Shown here: one piece after another, positions 1-6,857 of the stretch
Position numbering within the stretch: the stretch's first letter is position 1
Layout of the letters: each line of letters opens with the position of its first letter
NCBI GenBank assembly: GCA_035551475.1
Contig: DASZMX010000039.1
Location: 1 to 17,662 of the forward strand
Source: DASZMX01 sp035551475
GTDB lineage: Bacteria > Verrucomicrobiota > Verrucomicrobiia > Limisphaerales > Palsa-1400
DNA length: 17,662 nt
Direction: 5' to 3'
The notes under the pieces: generated by a model
What the model saw: only the letters and a program-made list of their open reading frames with translations
Databases searched by the model: none
Told to the model about the DNA's origin: nothing
Made by a program: the position numbers and the translations under genes

Positions 1-28
1 CGGCGGCGCAACTTTTTTTCTGTAAATT
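1..28. repeat. IS256-type terminal inverted repeat, left copy (possibly incomplete)
   Basis: On the minus strand, 28-17 reads AATTTACAGAAA, identical to 1400-1411 on the plus strand. The outermost bases, 16-1, match the right copy only partly. The repeat overlaps the transposase 3' end. The true outer boundary may be outside the window. Confidence 0.7.
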
Positions 29-1220
29 CGCGTGCTGTCAAACAAAGGGCTAGGTTATGGTTTGCATGCTGAGGGTAAGTTTTTCCGATTTCCCATTCGT
101 CGCTATACTCGGCGAGCAGGGCGCTGACTAGGCGGAGCAACGAGGCTTCATTGGGAAAAAGGCCCGCGACGCGGGTGTGGCGTTTGAGTTCCATGTTAAC
201 GCGTTCCAGCGCGTTGGTGGTGCGCAGGCGGCGTTGCTGGGCCGGAGGCAGGGCAAAGATGGCCAGGCCTTGCGGGATGTTTTCTTCCATCCAGGCGGCG
301 AGCTTGGGCGCTGATTCGGCATAGCTAGCGACGACGTCCTTGAGGCGTCGTTGGGCGCTGGGGGCGTCGGGGCTGTTAAAAATGGTGCGGACGGCCTGGG
401 CGACGGCGGCGCGCTGATCCAGGCGCGGAACGTAAGCCTGCGCGTTTTGTTGCAAGTGGAACTGGCAGCGTTGCCACAGGACAGCGGGGAAGACGGCGGC
501 CCGCGCGGCGCCGAGGCCGGCATGGTCATCGCTGACCAGCAGTTGCACGCCATGCAGGCCGCGTTTTTGCAGGGAGGTCAGGAAGGTGCGCCAATGGACT
601 TCGGCTTCGCTCAAGGCCGCGCTGACGCCAAGGATGGAGCGTTTGCCATCGGCTCCTATGCCCAAAGCGATGAGCACGGCGCAGTCCATCACACGTCCGC
701 CTTGCCGGACTTTTTCGTAGCGCGCATCCAGGAGGACAAAGGGATAAAGGCCCAAGGGTCGCGTGCGCCAGGCTTCCAGTTCCACGTCGAGCTGCGCGGC
801 GCAATGGCTGACTTGAGTGGAACTAACCGAGCAGCCGCAAAGCTGCTCGACAATGGCGGCGACTTTGCGGGTGGAAACGCCTTGGACATACATCTCGGCC
901 AGGGCGAGTTTGAGGGCTTGTTCGCTGCGCACGCCCTTGTCCAAGGCGCCGGGATAGAAGGCGATGCCGCCGCGGACTTGCGGCACGGCGAAGGTGACCG
1001 GGCCAACGCGGGTGTCGAGTGTTTTGGGTTTGAAACCATTGGCGTGGCCGGTGCGAGCGTCGGTCCGCTCATAGGGCTGGGCTTGGAGAACCTGGGCACG
1101 TTCCTGCGCCATGGCTTCGTTGATCAGAAGACGCAGGCCTTGGGCTAAGCCCTCGGTGCCTTCCTCGTTCAATAATTGCAGGACGGTGTTCAATAGTTCA
1201 GACTTGTTCTGGGGGGCCAT
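1..1220 (-). CDS. IS256-family (mutator-type) transposase, C-terminus cut by window edge
   Basis: Reading the minus strand from the ATG at 1220 gives an uninterrupted frame of 406 codons that leaves the window without a stop. It begins MAPQNKSELLNTVL. Family landmarks occur in order. An N-terminal segment contains YERTDARTGHANGFKPKTLD. The DARYEKVRQGG block carries the first catalytic Asp, LLVSDDHAGLG carries the second, and WQRCQFHLQQNA follows. Near the C-terminus, TTNALERVNMELKRHTR carries the catalytic Glu of the DDE triad and is followed by FPNEASLLRL. IS256 transposases are usually about 390-420 residues, so only a few residues should be missing. The enzyme catalyses excision and insertion of its own element. 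The start is chosen because MAPQNKSELL is a typical N-terminus and lies inside the right inverted repeat. The coding 3' end runs into the left inverted repeat. Confidence 0.93.
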   Translation of the reverse strand, partial: MAPQNKSELLNTVLQLLNEEGTEGLAQGLRLLINEAMAQERAQVLQAQPYERTDARTGHANGFKPKTLDTRVGPVTFAVPQVRGGIAFYPGALDKGVRSEQALKLALAEMYVQGVSTRKVAAIVEQLCGCSVSSTQVSHCAAQLDVELEAWRTRPLGLYPFVLLDARYEKVRQGGRVMDCAVLIALGIGADGKRSILGVSAALSEAEVHWRTFLTSLQKRGLHGVQLLVSDDHAGLGAARAAVFPAVLWQRCQFHLQQNAQAYVPRLDQRAAVAQAVRTIFNSPDAPSAQRRLKDVVASYAESAPKLAAWMEENIPQGLAIFALPPAQQRRLRTTNALERVNMELKRHTRVAGLFPNEASLLRLVSALLAEYSDEWEIGKTYPQHANHNLALCLTAREFTEKKLRR

Positions 1221-1305
1221 GTGATGTTGATGTTGGATGTGTTGATAGCACCCCCAACAGGAAACCCATTTGGCCTGCCCTCGACCAGTTTTTCGCGCGG
1301 CGCCG

Positions 1306-1382
1306 CTTGGCCCCTTTGGGCCTCGGCTGCGCTGCGGCTCGCTTCGCTCGCCTCCGCTCCGCCTCACCCCAAAGGGGCCAAG
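1306..1382. repeat. Long hairpin inside the IS, upstream of the transposase
   Basis: CTTGGCCCCTTTGGG at 1306-1320 is perfectly complementary to CCCAAAGGGGCCAAG at 1368-1382, giving a 15-bp stem. The 47-nt loop is GC-rich and built of short CGCT/GCTC repeats. The hairpin lies between the right inverted repeat and the transposase start. It would therefore form in RNA reading into the transposase from flanking DNA and could limit read-through expression, as hairpins do in some other IS families. That role is an inference. It could also be a separately inserted palindromic element. Confidence 0.6.
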
Positions 1383-1398
1383 GCGGATGGAAGAAAGA

Positions 1399-1426
1399 CA
1401 ATTTACAGAAAGACTTTTACACCCCC
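1399..1426. repeat. IS256-type terminal inverted repeat, right copy
   Basis: This stretch reads CAATTTACAGAAAGAC followed by TTTTACACCCCC. It shares a perfect 12-mer with the inverse of 17-28 and has the CAC-rich outer end common in IS256 relatives. It lies upstream of the transposase start and marks the boundary to the unrelated sequence before the gene at 1511. Confidence 0.75.
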
Positions 1427-1447
1427 AGTTGCGCGATCCTGGAAACG

Positions 1448-1470
1448 GCGCTAGAACCAATGCCTAGCGC
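1448..1470 (+). terminator. Possible hairpin terminator between the IS and the small secreted gene
   Basis: GCGCTAG (1448-1454) pairs perfectly with CTAGCGC (1464-1470) around a 9-nt loop and is followed by TCTTTCC. The stem is short and the T-rich tail weak, so this may be a chance structure or a 5'-leader hairpin of the gene at 1511. Confidence 0.25.
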
Positions 1471-1510
1471 TCTTTCCGAATCGGAATTAGTCAACTCAAA
1501 GCATCAGACA

Positions 1511-2245
1511 ATGAAAACCCAGATTCTTTTAGCTCTTGCCTTCGTGTTCGCTTGGCTAACTGCCACCGCTGACACCGAGCCATCCAGTCGTTTAGTTTTC
1601 CCACTTCTCCGGGTTGAATATCAAACTAATGCAATCGTCACCGCCGACTACGAACATCCGGTGGCTTCGGGACATTTCCTCACAAATCTCCTCTCGAATA
1701 CAAACTTGTTTTCGCCACGTGAAACCAATCTGCTTTTTAGGGTTGAGACTAAGTACAGAGGCGTCGCAACAAATGCCGGGCCTCAAGGATCCTCATTTGA
1801 GGGGATGAAAACGTGCACGTGGTCCAATGAAGTTGGTGAACGCAGCATTTTGGTCGCTCGGTTTCGATATACAAACGGAGACGAGGATGAGATATGGCAA
1901 GTACTGCCAGGCAATATTATCGTCCATTTCCGCGATGCCAATAACGACGGATACGATGCTGTTATTGTTAATAATTTACTTGTCGCATTTCAGCAATATA
2001 AGAGGGGCGCCCTGCATGGCTTGTATGTCTGCGTTCGGGACGCCAACAATCCGCAAGACCGTGAACACTGTGGCTTGTGGACGCGTTTCGATCATGGATT
2101 AGTCGTCGGAAAATTCTTAATTTGGGGCGGCGCAGACCAGAGAATTACTTCGGAGGCAGAATTTATCCGACCATTTGATTTACTGACGCACGCCTCTACG
2201 AAACTCGATCTTTCATGGAAAGATGCTTCTCGGAAAGTTCATTAG
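1511..2245 (+). CDS. Secreted protein of unknown function (244 aa)
   Basis: The ATG at 1511 opens a clear Sec signal peptide: MKTQ, a hydrophobic ILLALAFVFAWL core, and a likely cleavage after TATA or TATAD near residue 20. The frame is open further upstream, but that extension would run back into the IS and has no signal character. The mature protein is mixed charged and polar and rich in Asn, Asp and Thr. Residues about 166-215 contain HGLYVCV and GLWTRFDHGLVVGKFLIW, which recall the His/Gly-Leu-Tyr and Gly-x-x-x-Gly rhythm of MORN/YwqK-like repeats; this resemblance is weak. I do not recognise a family. Base composition is noticeably more AT-rich than in the neighbouring genes, and the gene sits right beside an IS, which fits recent acquisition. 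It is monocistronic as far as visible, with no clear Shine-Dalgarno sequence. Confidence 0.72.
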   Translation: MKTQILLALAFVFAWLTATADTEPSSRLVFPLLRVEYQTNAIVTADYEHPVASGHFLTNLLSNTNLFSPRETNLLFRVETKYRGVATNAGPQGSSFEGMKTCTWSNEVGERSILVARFRYTNGDEDEIWQVLPGNIIVHFRDANNDGYDAVIVNNLLVAFQQYKRGALHGLYVCVRDANNPQDREHCGLWTRFDHGLVVGKFLIWGGADQRITSEAEFIRPFDLLTHASTKLDLSWKDASRKVH

Positions 2246-2546
2246 GGTCGCAATCTACGGTTCCCATAAGACATTTATTCTCAAGTGTCGAGTAAGCGGG
2301 TTGCCCGAAAATCCCGAGGGTCAAACCATAAACCATACAACGAGACCATCCTTTGCCGTCGGCGCCGTTTCCATCGGCGAGCCGCCACGGAGGCGGCCGA
2401 TGCCTCGATGCGGAACGTGTCAACATTCATGACGACTGTGCTGCCGGGATAGTCTTGGCGGGACGTGTCTTTCATCTGCCTCTAGCACCAGATAATCGCC
2501 GGCGCTCAGGTGGACGACGTGAGGCGCTTGGGATGGTGCAAGAAGG
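2246..2546. other. Gene-free interval between the small secreted gene and the sugar operon
   Basis: No convincing gene is seen here on either strand. Short open frames on both strands lack signals and recognisable domains. The interval holds a GC-rich hairpin: CATCGG (2372-2377) pairs with CCGATG (2397-2402), and CCGCC (2382-2386) with GGCGG (2392-2396), around a 5-nt loop with a 4-nt bulge. There is no T tract after it, so it is not a standard intrinsic terminator. The two halves of the interval have different base composition, which would fit remnant sequence. Confidence 0.45.
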
Positions 2547-2576
2547 TTGACCTGCGGCAATGTAATCGATTACATT
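2547..2576 (+). promoter_or_regulatory. Candidate promoter of the furanoside operon
   Basis: TTGACC at 2547-2552 resembles a -35 box. TACATT at 2571-2576, 18 bases downstream, is a passable -10 box with 4 of 6 matches to TATAAT. The palindromic operator covers this -10 box. This arrangement would make repressor binding block polymerase. Verrucomicrobial promoter rules are poorly known, so the assignment is an inference. Confidence 0.35.
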
Positions 2577-3803
2577 TGCGCTCTGAAACACGCTTTTTAT
2601 TGGGCCGTTGGGCTTTCGCTGGCGGTGGCGCCGCTGGCGGGTGGGGCCGTTTTTAAAATTCATTTGACTGGGGTGAAGATGGATTATCCGGGGGCGGAGC
2701 ATTGGGCCGAGATCGTGGGGCCGGATGGGAAACACTTCCAGGCGTTTGCGATTTTTGCGGGCGGGGATGAGTGGAACGTGCCGTTTCGCGCGGCGGAACC
2801 GGGGTCTTATCGGCTGTTGGGCGTGGAAAATCGGCGTGGCGATGAGCGGCATGACGATGCGCTGGCCGCGAATTCGCAGACGGAGCTGGCGGTGGGGGAA
2901 ACAGGTACGGCGGCGCCCCCGGCGCGGCAAGCGCTGGTGGAGGCGGGCGACTTTCAAACTATCTATGCGGCGGCGGAGCCTTGGTGCGTCAACGATCACA
3001 CCCTCGTGCAGGGGCCGGATAAGACGTGGCACCTGTTTGGCATCACGCATCCGAAACCGTTGGATTTCTTTAAAGATCCGGGGCTGCGGCTGGCGCATGC
3101 CACGGCGACAACTTTGCGGCAAAATCCGTGGCAAACCCAGGCGGCGGCGGTCACGGTGGAGCGGCAGGAAGGCGAATATCTTTTGTGGGCGCCTTACGTG
3201 CTGCGTCACGAGGGGGTTTACTATATGTTTGTCAGCGTGGGAGCCACGAACTCTCATCGGTATGCGATTCATTTGTTGACGTCGCCCGATTTGGTTTCGT
3301 GGACGCGCAGCCCGGACAACCCGATGGTGGTGGACGGGTTTGATGGGCGGGATCCGATGGTCCTGCCGTGGGAGGGGCAATGGTTGATGTATTACACCGC
3401 GACGACGACGCCGGAGGGCGGCAACCATATCGTCGCCTGCGTCATCAGCCAGGATTTGAAACACTGGGGCGGCCGCCGGGTGGTGTTCACGCATCCGCGC
3501 GCGGGCTCCTTCGGCGGGCCGACGGAATCGCCCTTCGTGGTGCGGCGCGGCGACCATTTCTATTTATTTGTCTGCGACAACGATTGGACGGATGTTTACG
3601 TGTCGTTCAATCCTTTTGCTTGGAGCCTGGAGCAAAAGGTGGGACACATCCATTCCCACGCCTCGGAAATCGTGCGCGACACGGATGGCTCCTGGTTCAT
3701 CACGCATACCGGGTGGATGAGCGGGCCGGTGCAATTGGCTCCGTTGCATTGGCATGATGCACAGGATGCGGAGTCGGCCAGCCTTCCTCCCGCCACACCT
3801 TAA
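2547..3803 (+). CDS. Secreted five-bladed beta-propeller glycosidase-like protein (GH43/GH32-like) with N-terminal domain
   Basis: After a signal peptide (hydrophobic FYWAVGLSLAVAPLAG) comes an N-terminal domain of roughly 95 residues, then a propeller domain of the GH43/32/68/117/130 fold group. Counting from the TTG at 2547, candidate catalytic acids are Asp150 in VNDHTLVQG, Asp269 in DGRDPMVL and Glu327 in GPTESPFVV. This Asp/Asp/Glu set is typical of retaining GH32 and inverting GH43 enzymes. LWAP and HSHASEIV also occur. No sequence feature fixes the substrate. The start is uncertain. TTG 2547 is the only standard start before the signal peptide, but it would place the operator inside the coding region, and a CTG at 2583 gives a better signal peptide. 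This is the first gene of the operon and a paralogue of the protein at 4918-5841. It could be a furanosidase acting with the GH172 enzyme. Confidence 0.82.
   Translation: MTCGNVIDYICALKHAFYWAVGLSLAVAPLAGGAVFKIHLTGVKMDYPGAEHWAEIVGPDGKHFQAFAIFAGGDEWNVPFRAAEPGSYRLLGVENRRGDERHDDALAANSQTELAVGETGTAAPPARQALVEAGDFQTIYAAAEPWCVNDHTLVQGPDKTWHLFGITHPKPLDFFKDPGLRLAHATATTLRQNPWQTQAAAVTVERQEGEYLLWAPYVLRHEGVYYMFVSVGATNSHRYAIHLLTSPDLVSWTRSPDNPMVVDGFDGRDPMVLPWEGQWLMYYTATTTPEGGNHIVACVISQDLKHWGGRRVVFTHPRAGSFGGPTESPFVVRRGDHFYLFVCDNDWTDVYVSFNPFAWSLEQKVGHIHSHASEIVRDTDGSWFITHTGWMSGPVQLAPLHWHDAQDAESASLPPATP
2559..2576. promoter_or_regulatory. LacI-family operator (cre-like), perfect palindrome
   Basis: AATGTAATCGATTACATT is a perfect 18-bp inverted repeat. 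Its core, TGTAATCGATTACA, fits the TGWAANCGNTNWCA pattern bound by LacI/CcpA-type repressors, including the central CG. It lies just ahead of the signal peptide of the first operon gene. The operon itself encodes a LacI-type regulator at 7773-8849, which is the obvious ligand. A near-identical site lies at 13110-13125. Confidence 0.78.
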
Positions 3804-3808
3804 ATACT

Positions 3809-4921
3809 ATGAAACGCCGCGACTTTTTTGCCTCCATCGCCACCCTCGGCGCCACCGCTTCGCTCCCGGCCGTCGCCGCGCCCGGCGCGCCGGCGCCGGC
3901 CAACGCCGAGGCGCTCAGCCTGGCGGCCTTGCGCGACGAAACAACTCAACAATTCACCACGTTCAATCTGCAGCGGAAAAGCAAAACGATCGCCATTCCG
4001 CGCGGGAAACGGGTGACAATTGGCAAGGTGGAAGGGGAGGGATATATCGCCCAATTTTGGCTTACGTTTCCAGGCTGGTTTTGGCAGCACTGGAATCCCC
4101 AGGCCGACATTAACCAATCCATTCTCAAGACGCTTATTCTGCGCATTTACTGGGATGACGCCGCCGAGCCCGCGGTGCAGGCGCCCGTCGGCGATTTTTT
4201 TGGGGCGGGGTTGTGTGAAGTTGTCAACTTTGCGTCGCGCTATTTTGGGACGTCGAGCGGCGGCTTCTTTTGCAAATTTCCGATGCCGTTCCGCAAAAGT
4301 TTTCGGGTGGAGCTGGAGAACCTCGATCCGACGATCAACACGGACGTCTTCTGCAATATTCTTTATCAATTGGCGCCGTTGCCGGAGGGGCTCGGATATT
4401 TTCATGCCACGTTTCATACCGGGTCGAATCCCGGGCCGGAACCGGTGCTGATCGCGGAGGCGCAGGGGCGCGGGCATTATGCTGGCTGTTTGCTTTACAT
4501 GCAGGGGGAGGAGCGCAATTACCTCAGTTTTCTCGAGGCGCCCGAATATGTTTACGTGGATGGCGATGGGATAACGCCGCGTTTCACGGGCACCGGGCTG
4601 GAGGATTATTTTCTTTCCGGCTGGTATTTCCGCGAAGGCCCATTCGCCGGCCCGTATCACGGCGCGCCGATCAAGGACGCGCTCAATGCCAGCGTGGCCA
4701 TGTATCGCGTCCATAAAGCGGATGCCATTCATTTCCAGCAGCGGTTTAAATTTGCCTTCGAAAACCCATGGGCGCCGGCGCGGCTTAAACCGTTTTGTTA
4801 TTCATCGGCGGCCTTTCTTTATCTGGATCGGCCCGAGGGGCAGGGGCCTGCCATTCCGCCGGCCAAGGAGCTCTTGTGCTGGTACCGCATTCGCAACACC
4901 GATCACCAAAGCATTCCGTGA
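3809..4921 (+). CDS. DUF2961 / glycoside hydrolase family 172 protein, Tat-exported
   Basis: The N-terminus MKRRDFFASIATLGATA is a twin-arginine signal (RRDFF plus a hydrophobic stretch), so the 370-residue protein is predicted to be exported folded. DUF2961/GH172 landmarks follow in order: VGDFFGAG, the FPMPFRKSFRVELEN segment, FLEAPEYVYVDGDG, FTGTGLEDYFLSGW and MYRVHKADAIHFQQRF. Glu243 (FLEAPE) and Glu265 (GLEDYF) align with the two catalytic glutamates I recall for the family; here they are 22 residues apart, one more than I recall in characterised members. Characterised GH172 enzymes cleave alpha-D-fructofuranoside or alpha-D-arabinofuranoside linkages. Length is normal for the family. 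The gene begins 5 bp after the first propeller gene and its stop overlaps the GTG start of the next (GTGA). A furanosidase role here is inferred from family and context. Confidence 0.88.
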   Translation: MKRRDFFASIATLGATASLPAVAAPGAPAPANAEALSLAALRDETTQQFTTFNLQRKSKTIAIPRGKRVTIGKVEGEGYIAQFWLTFPGWFWQHWNPQADINQSILKTLILRIYWDDAAEPAVQAPVGDFFGAGLCEVVNFASRYFGTSSGGFFCKFPMPFRKSFRVELENLDPTINTDVFCNILYQLAPLPEGLGYFHATFHTGSNPGPEPVLIAEAQGRGHYAGCLLYMQGEERNYLSFLEAPEYVYVDGDGITPRFTGTGLEDYFLSGWYFREGPFAGPYHGAPIKDALNASVAMYRVHKADAIHFQQRFKFAFENPWAPARLKPFCYSSAAFLYLDRPEGQGPAIPPAKELLCWYRIRNTDHQSIP

Positions 4922-5841
4922 CAACTCTTAAATCCATTTGCGCGCTCCTCCTGTGGGCGGCCGCCGCGGCTCGCGCCGACCTCGTGACCAACGGGCCGTT
5001 CGTCAAAATCTATGATCCAGGCGTCGGCGAAGCGCAGCCGTGGTATATCAACGATCACTGTTTCATCCAGGGGCGCGATCGCACCTGGCACTTGTTCGGC
5101 ATTACGCGGCCTGAGCCCGCGCGGCCGATGGACGAGACGAATTTTGCGCACGCCACCGCGCGCTCGTTATTGCAGCAGCCTTGGAAGAAAGAGCCTTTCG
5201 CCTTAACGGTGGCCCGGGACGCGCCGTGGCACGAAGTTCATCTTTGGGCGCCATGCGTCGTTTTTTCCGGCGACCTTTACTATATGTTTTACTGCGCCGG
5301 GGCGCGCGATCATGCGAAATACCACATCAATCTCGCCACCTCGCCGGACCTCTTCACCTGGACGCGTTCGCCCAAAAATCCGATGGTGGTGGACGGCAAC
5401 GATGCGCGCGATCCGTTCGTGCTGCGGGTCGGGAACAAGTGGGTCATGTATTATTGCGCCACCAGCCGTCCGGAGAAAGGCAACCACATTGTCGCCTACG
5501 TCACGAGCGACGATTTGTTGACATGGACCAATCGCGGCGTCGCTTTCACTGATCCGTCGGTCGGGACGTACGGCGGGCCCACGGAGTCGCCTTTCGTCGT
5601 GGCGCACGGCGGGGCTTATTATCTTTTTATCGGGCCGCGCAACGGCTTGAAGGAGGAGTACGACGGCACCGATGTTTTCCGCAGCGACACTCCTTTTTCA
5701 TGGAGCATCGCCCACAAAGTCGGCCACATTTCTGCGCATGCCGCGGAGGTGGTGCAGGATAATGACGGCCAATGGTGGGTGAGCCGGGCCGGCTGGGGAC
5801 GCGGGGGCGTCTATCTGGCTCCGTTAATCTGGCAGGACTAG
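4918..5841 (+). CDS. Secreted five-bladed beta-propeller glycosidase-like protein (GH43/GH32-like), short paralogue
   Basis: GTG at 4918 overlaps the GH172 stop (GTGA) and gives a clean signal peptide: MTTLKSICALLLWAAAAARA, then DLV. A longer in-frame start at 4795 lies inside the GH172 gene and has no signal peptide. The 307-residue product consists of the propeller domain only. Candidate catalytic residues are Asp46 (INDHCFIQG), Asp165 (DARDPFVL) and Glu223 (GPTESPFVV). The spacing of 119 and 58 residues is identical to that in the 2547-3803 protein, and the two share long matching stretches (WHLFGIT, NPMVVDG, GGPTESPFVV, KVGHI). It lacks the N-terminal domain of its paralogue, so the pair probably arose by duplication and diverged in binding or substrate. 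It is predicted to act in the periplasm or outside the cell on furanoside-containing glycans. The exact GH family cannot be assigned by eye. Confidence 0.85.
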   Translation: MTTLKSICALLLWAAAAARADLVTNGPFVKIYDPGVGEAQPWYINDHCFIQGRDRTWHLFGITRPEPARPMDETNFAHATARSLLQQPWKKEPFALTVARDAPWHEVHLWAPCVVFSGDLYYMFYCAGARDHAKYHINLATSPDLFTWTRSPKNPMVVDGNDARDPFVLRVGNKWVMYYCATSRPEKGNHIVAYVTSDDLLTWTNRGVAFTDPSVGTYGGPTESPFVVAHGGAYYLFIGPRNGLKEEYDGTDVFRSDTPFSWSIAHKVGHISAHAAEVVQDNDGQWWVSRAGWGRGGVYLAPLIWQD

Positions 5842-5843
5842 CT

Positions 5844-6857
5844 ATGGTGATCATTACATCGTATTCCGTCGCCGTGGCGATGTGCATCGTCACGATGCTG
5901 TGCTGGGGTTCCTGGGCCAACACCCAGAAGCTGGCCACCAAGGAATGGCGGTTCCAGCTTTTCTATTGGGATTACGCGCTGGGCGTTTTTGCGCTGGCGC
6001 TGGTTCTGGCGTTCACCATGGGCAGTTCCGGCGCCGCTGGGCGTGGCTTTCTCGCCGACTTGGGTCAAGCCGACGCCAAATGGCTCGGCTCCGCGTTTCT
6101 CGGCGGGGTGATTTTCAATCTGTCCAACATCCTGCTGGTCGCGGCCATCGACATTGCGGGGCTGGCCGTGGCCTTTCCCATAGGCGTCGGCCTGGCGTTG
6201 GTTCTGGGTGTCATTACGACCTATATCGCGACCCGGCAAGGGAATCTTCCCATGCTGGCCCTGGGGGTGGCGGCAATCCTGATTGCGATCATTTTGGACG
6301 CGCTGGCGTATCGCCGCGTGGGCGGCGGGCGCGCCGGGACGTCTGTCAAAGGAATTGTCATTTCGGCGGCGGCCGGCCTTTTGATGGGCTGGTTCTACAG
6401 TTTTGTCGCCCATGCCATGGGCAAGATTGATCCTGTTACCAAGGCGTTGGAAGCCGGCAAACTCAGCCCGTACACGGCGCTGGTGGTTTTCTCCGCCGGA
6501 TTGCTCCTCTCCAATTTTCTCTGGAACAGCATCATGATGGTTCGTCCGCTCACCGGCGAGCCGGTGCCGTTCGGCGATTATTTTTCCAAAGGCAATCTCC
6601 GCCTTCATGCCATTGGATTGCTGGGCGGGATGATTTGGAACACAGGCATGAGCTTTAACATCATCGCTTCCACTGCGGCGCCGCCGGCGCTGGCCTATGG
6701 ACTCGGCCAGGGCGCCACCATGGTGGGCGCGTTCTGGGGCGTTTTCATTTGGAAGGAATTCAAAGGCGCCGCCCCGGGCACAAACAAGCTGCTCGCCGCG
6801 ATGTTCGTCTTCTACGCCATGGGCCTCGGCATCCTCATCGCGTCCAAATATGAGTAA
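5844..6857 (+). CDS. GRP/RbsU-like sugar permease of the DMT superfamily
   Basis: This hydrophobic protein of 337 residues has about ten predicted membrane segments. It starts MVIITSYSVAVAMCIVTML and contains the CWGSWANTQK motif typical of GRP/RhaT-like drug/metabolite-type sugar porters. Further blocks fit the same family: FNLSNILLVAAIDIAGLAVAFPIG, split by charged loops, GMIWNTGMSFNIIAS and FWGVFIWKEFKGA. The ATG at 5844 follows the preceding stop by 2 bp; an in-frame ATG at 5772 would overlap the propeller gene and is less likely. GRP porters such as GlcU and RbsU import glucose or ribose, and RbsU is often next to rbsK, as here. It probably carries the pentose or ketose released by the secreted enzymes into the cytoplasm. 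Its stop overlaps the ribokinase start by 8 bp. Confidence 0.82.
   Translation: MVIITSYSVAVAMCIVTMLCWGSWANTQKLATKEWRFQLFYWDYALGVFALALVLAFTMGSSGAAGRGFLADLGQADAKWLGSAFLGGVIFNLSNILLVAAIDIAGLAVAFPIGVGLALVLGVITTYIATRQGNLPMLALGVAAILIAIILDALAYRRVGGGRAGTSVKGIVISAAAGLLMGWFYSFVAHAMGKIDPVTKALEAGKLSPYTALVVFSAGLLLSNFLWNSIMMVRPLTGEPVPFGDYFSKGNLRLHAIGLLGGMIWNTGMSFNIIASTAAPPALAYGLGQGATMVGAFWGVFIWKEFKGAAPGTNKLLAAMFVFYAMGLGILIASKYE

Larger units (their letters stand above)
1..1426 (-). mobile_element. IS256-family insertion sequence, left end at or just beyond window edge
   Basis: A mutator-type transposase is framed by matching inverted ends. Reading outward, both ends contain the identical 12-mer AATTTACAGAAA, at 1400-1411 on the plus strand and at 28-17 on the minus strand. 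The following 15 bases match only partly (about 20 of 27 in total without gaps). The right terminus probably lies at about 1423-1426, where the sequence reads ACACCCCC outward, as is usual for IS256 relatives. The left terminus must lie within a few bases of position 1 or just outside, because the transposase frame is still open there. A target-site duplication cannot be tested without the left flank. The transposase frame shows no internal stops, so the element may be active. Confidence 0.85.

Noticed and set aside
128..1099. Several shorter minus-strand open frames in the IS, which could suggest a broken transposase
   Set aside because: They are in other frames. The true transposase frame starts at 1220 and stays open to the window edge, so the gene is not visibly frameshifted.
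351..1148. Plus-strand open frame of 265 codons over the transposase
   Set aside because: It lies opposite a convincing IS256 transposase frame with all DDE motifs. The product is low-complexity Gly/Ala-rich and has no recognisable domain.
1307..1510. Upstream extension of the small secreted gene
   Set aside because: It would encode low-complexity peptide from the IS hairpin and inverted repeat. The ATG at 1511 starts a proper signal peptide.
2281..2475. Short minus-strand frame of 64 codons in the gene-free interval
   Set aside because: There is no supporting start signal, domain or conservation visible. Half of it is Arg-rich sequence from the GC-rich hairpin area.
2472..3557. Long minus-strand open frame of 361 codons
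   Set aside because: It is antisense to the propeller glycosidase gene, with an Arg/Pro/His-rich composition typical of a shadow frame in GC-rich DNA.
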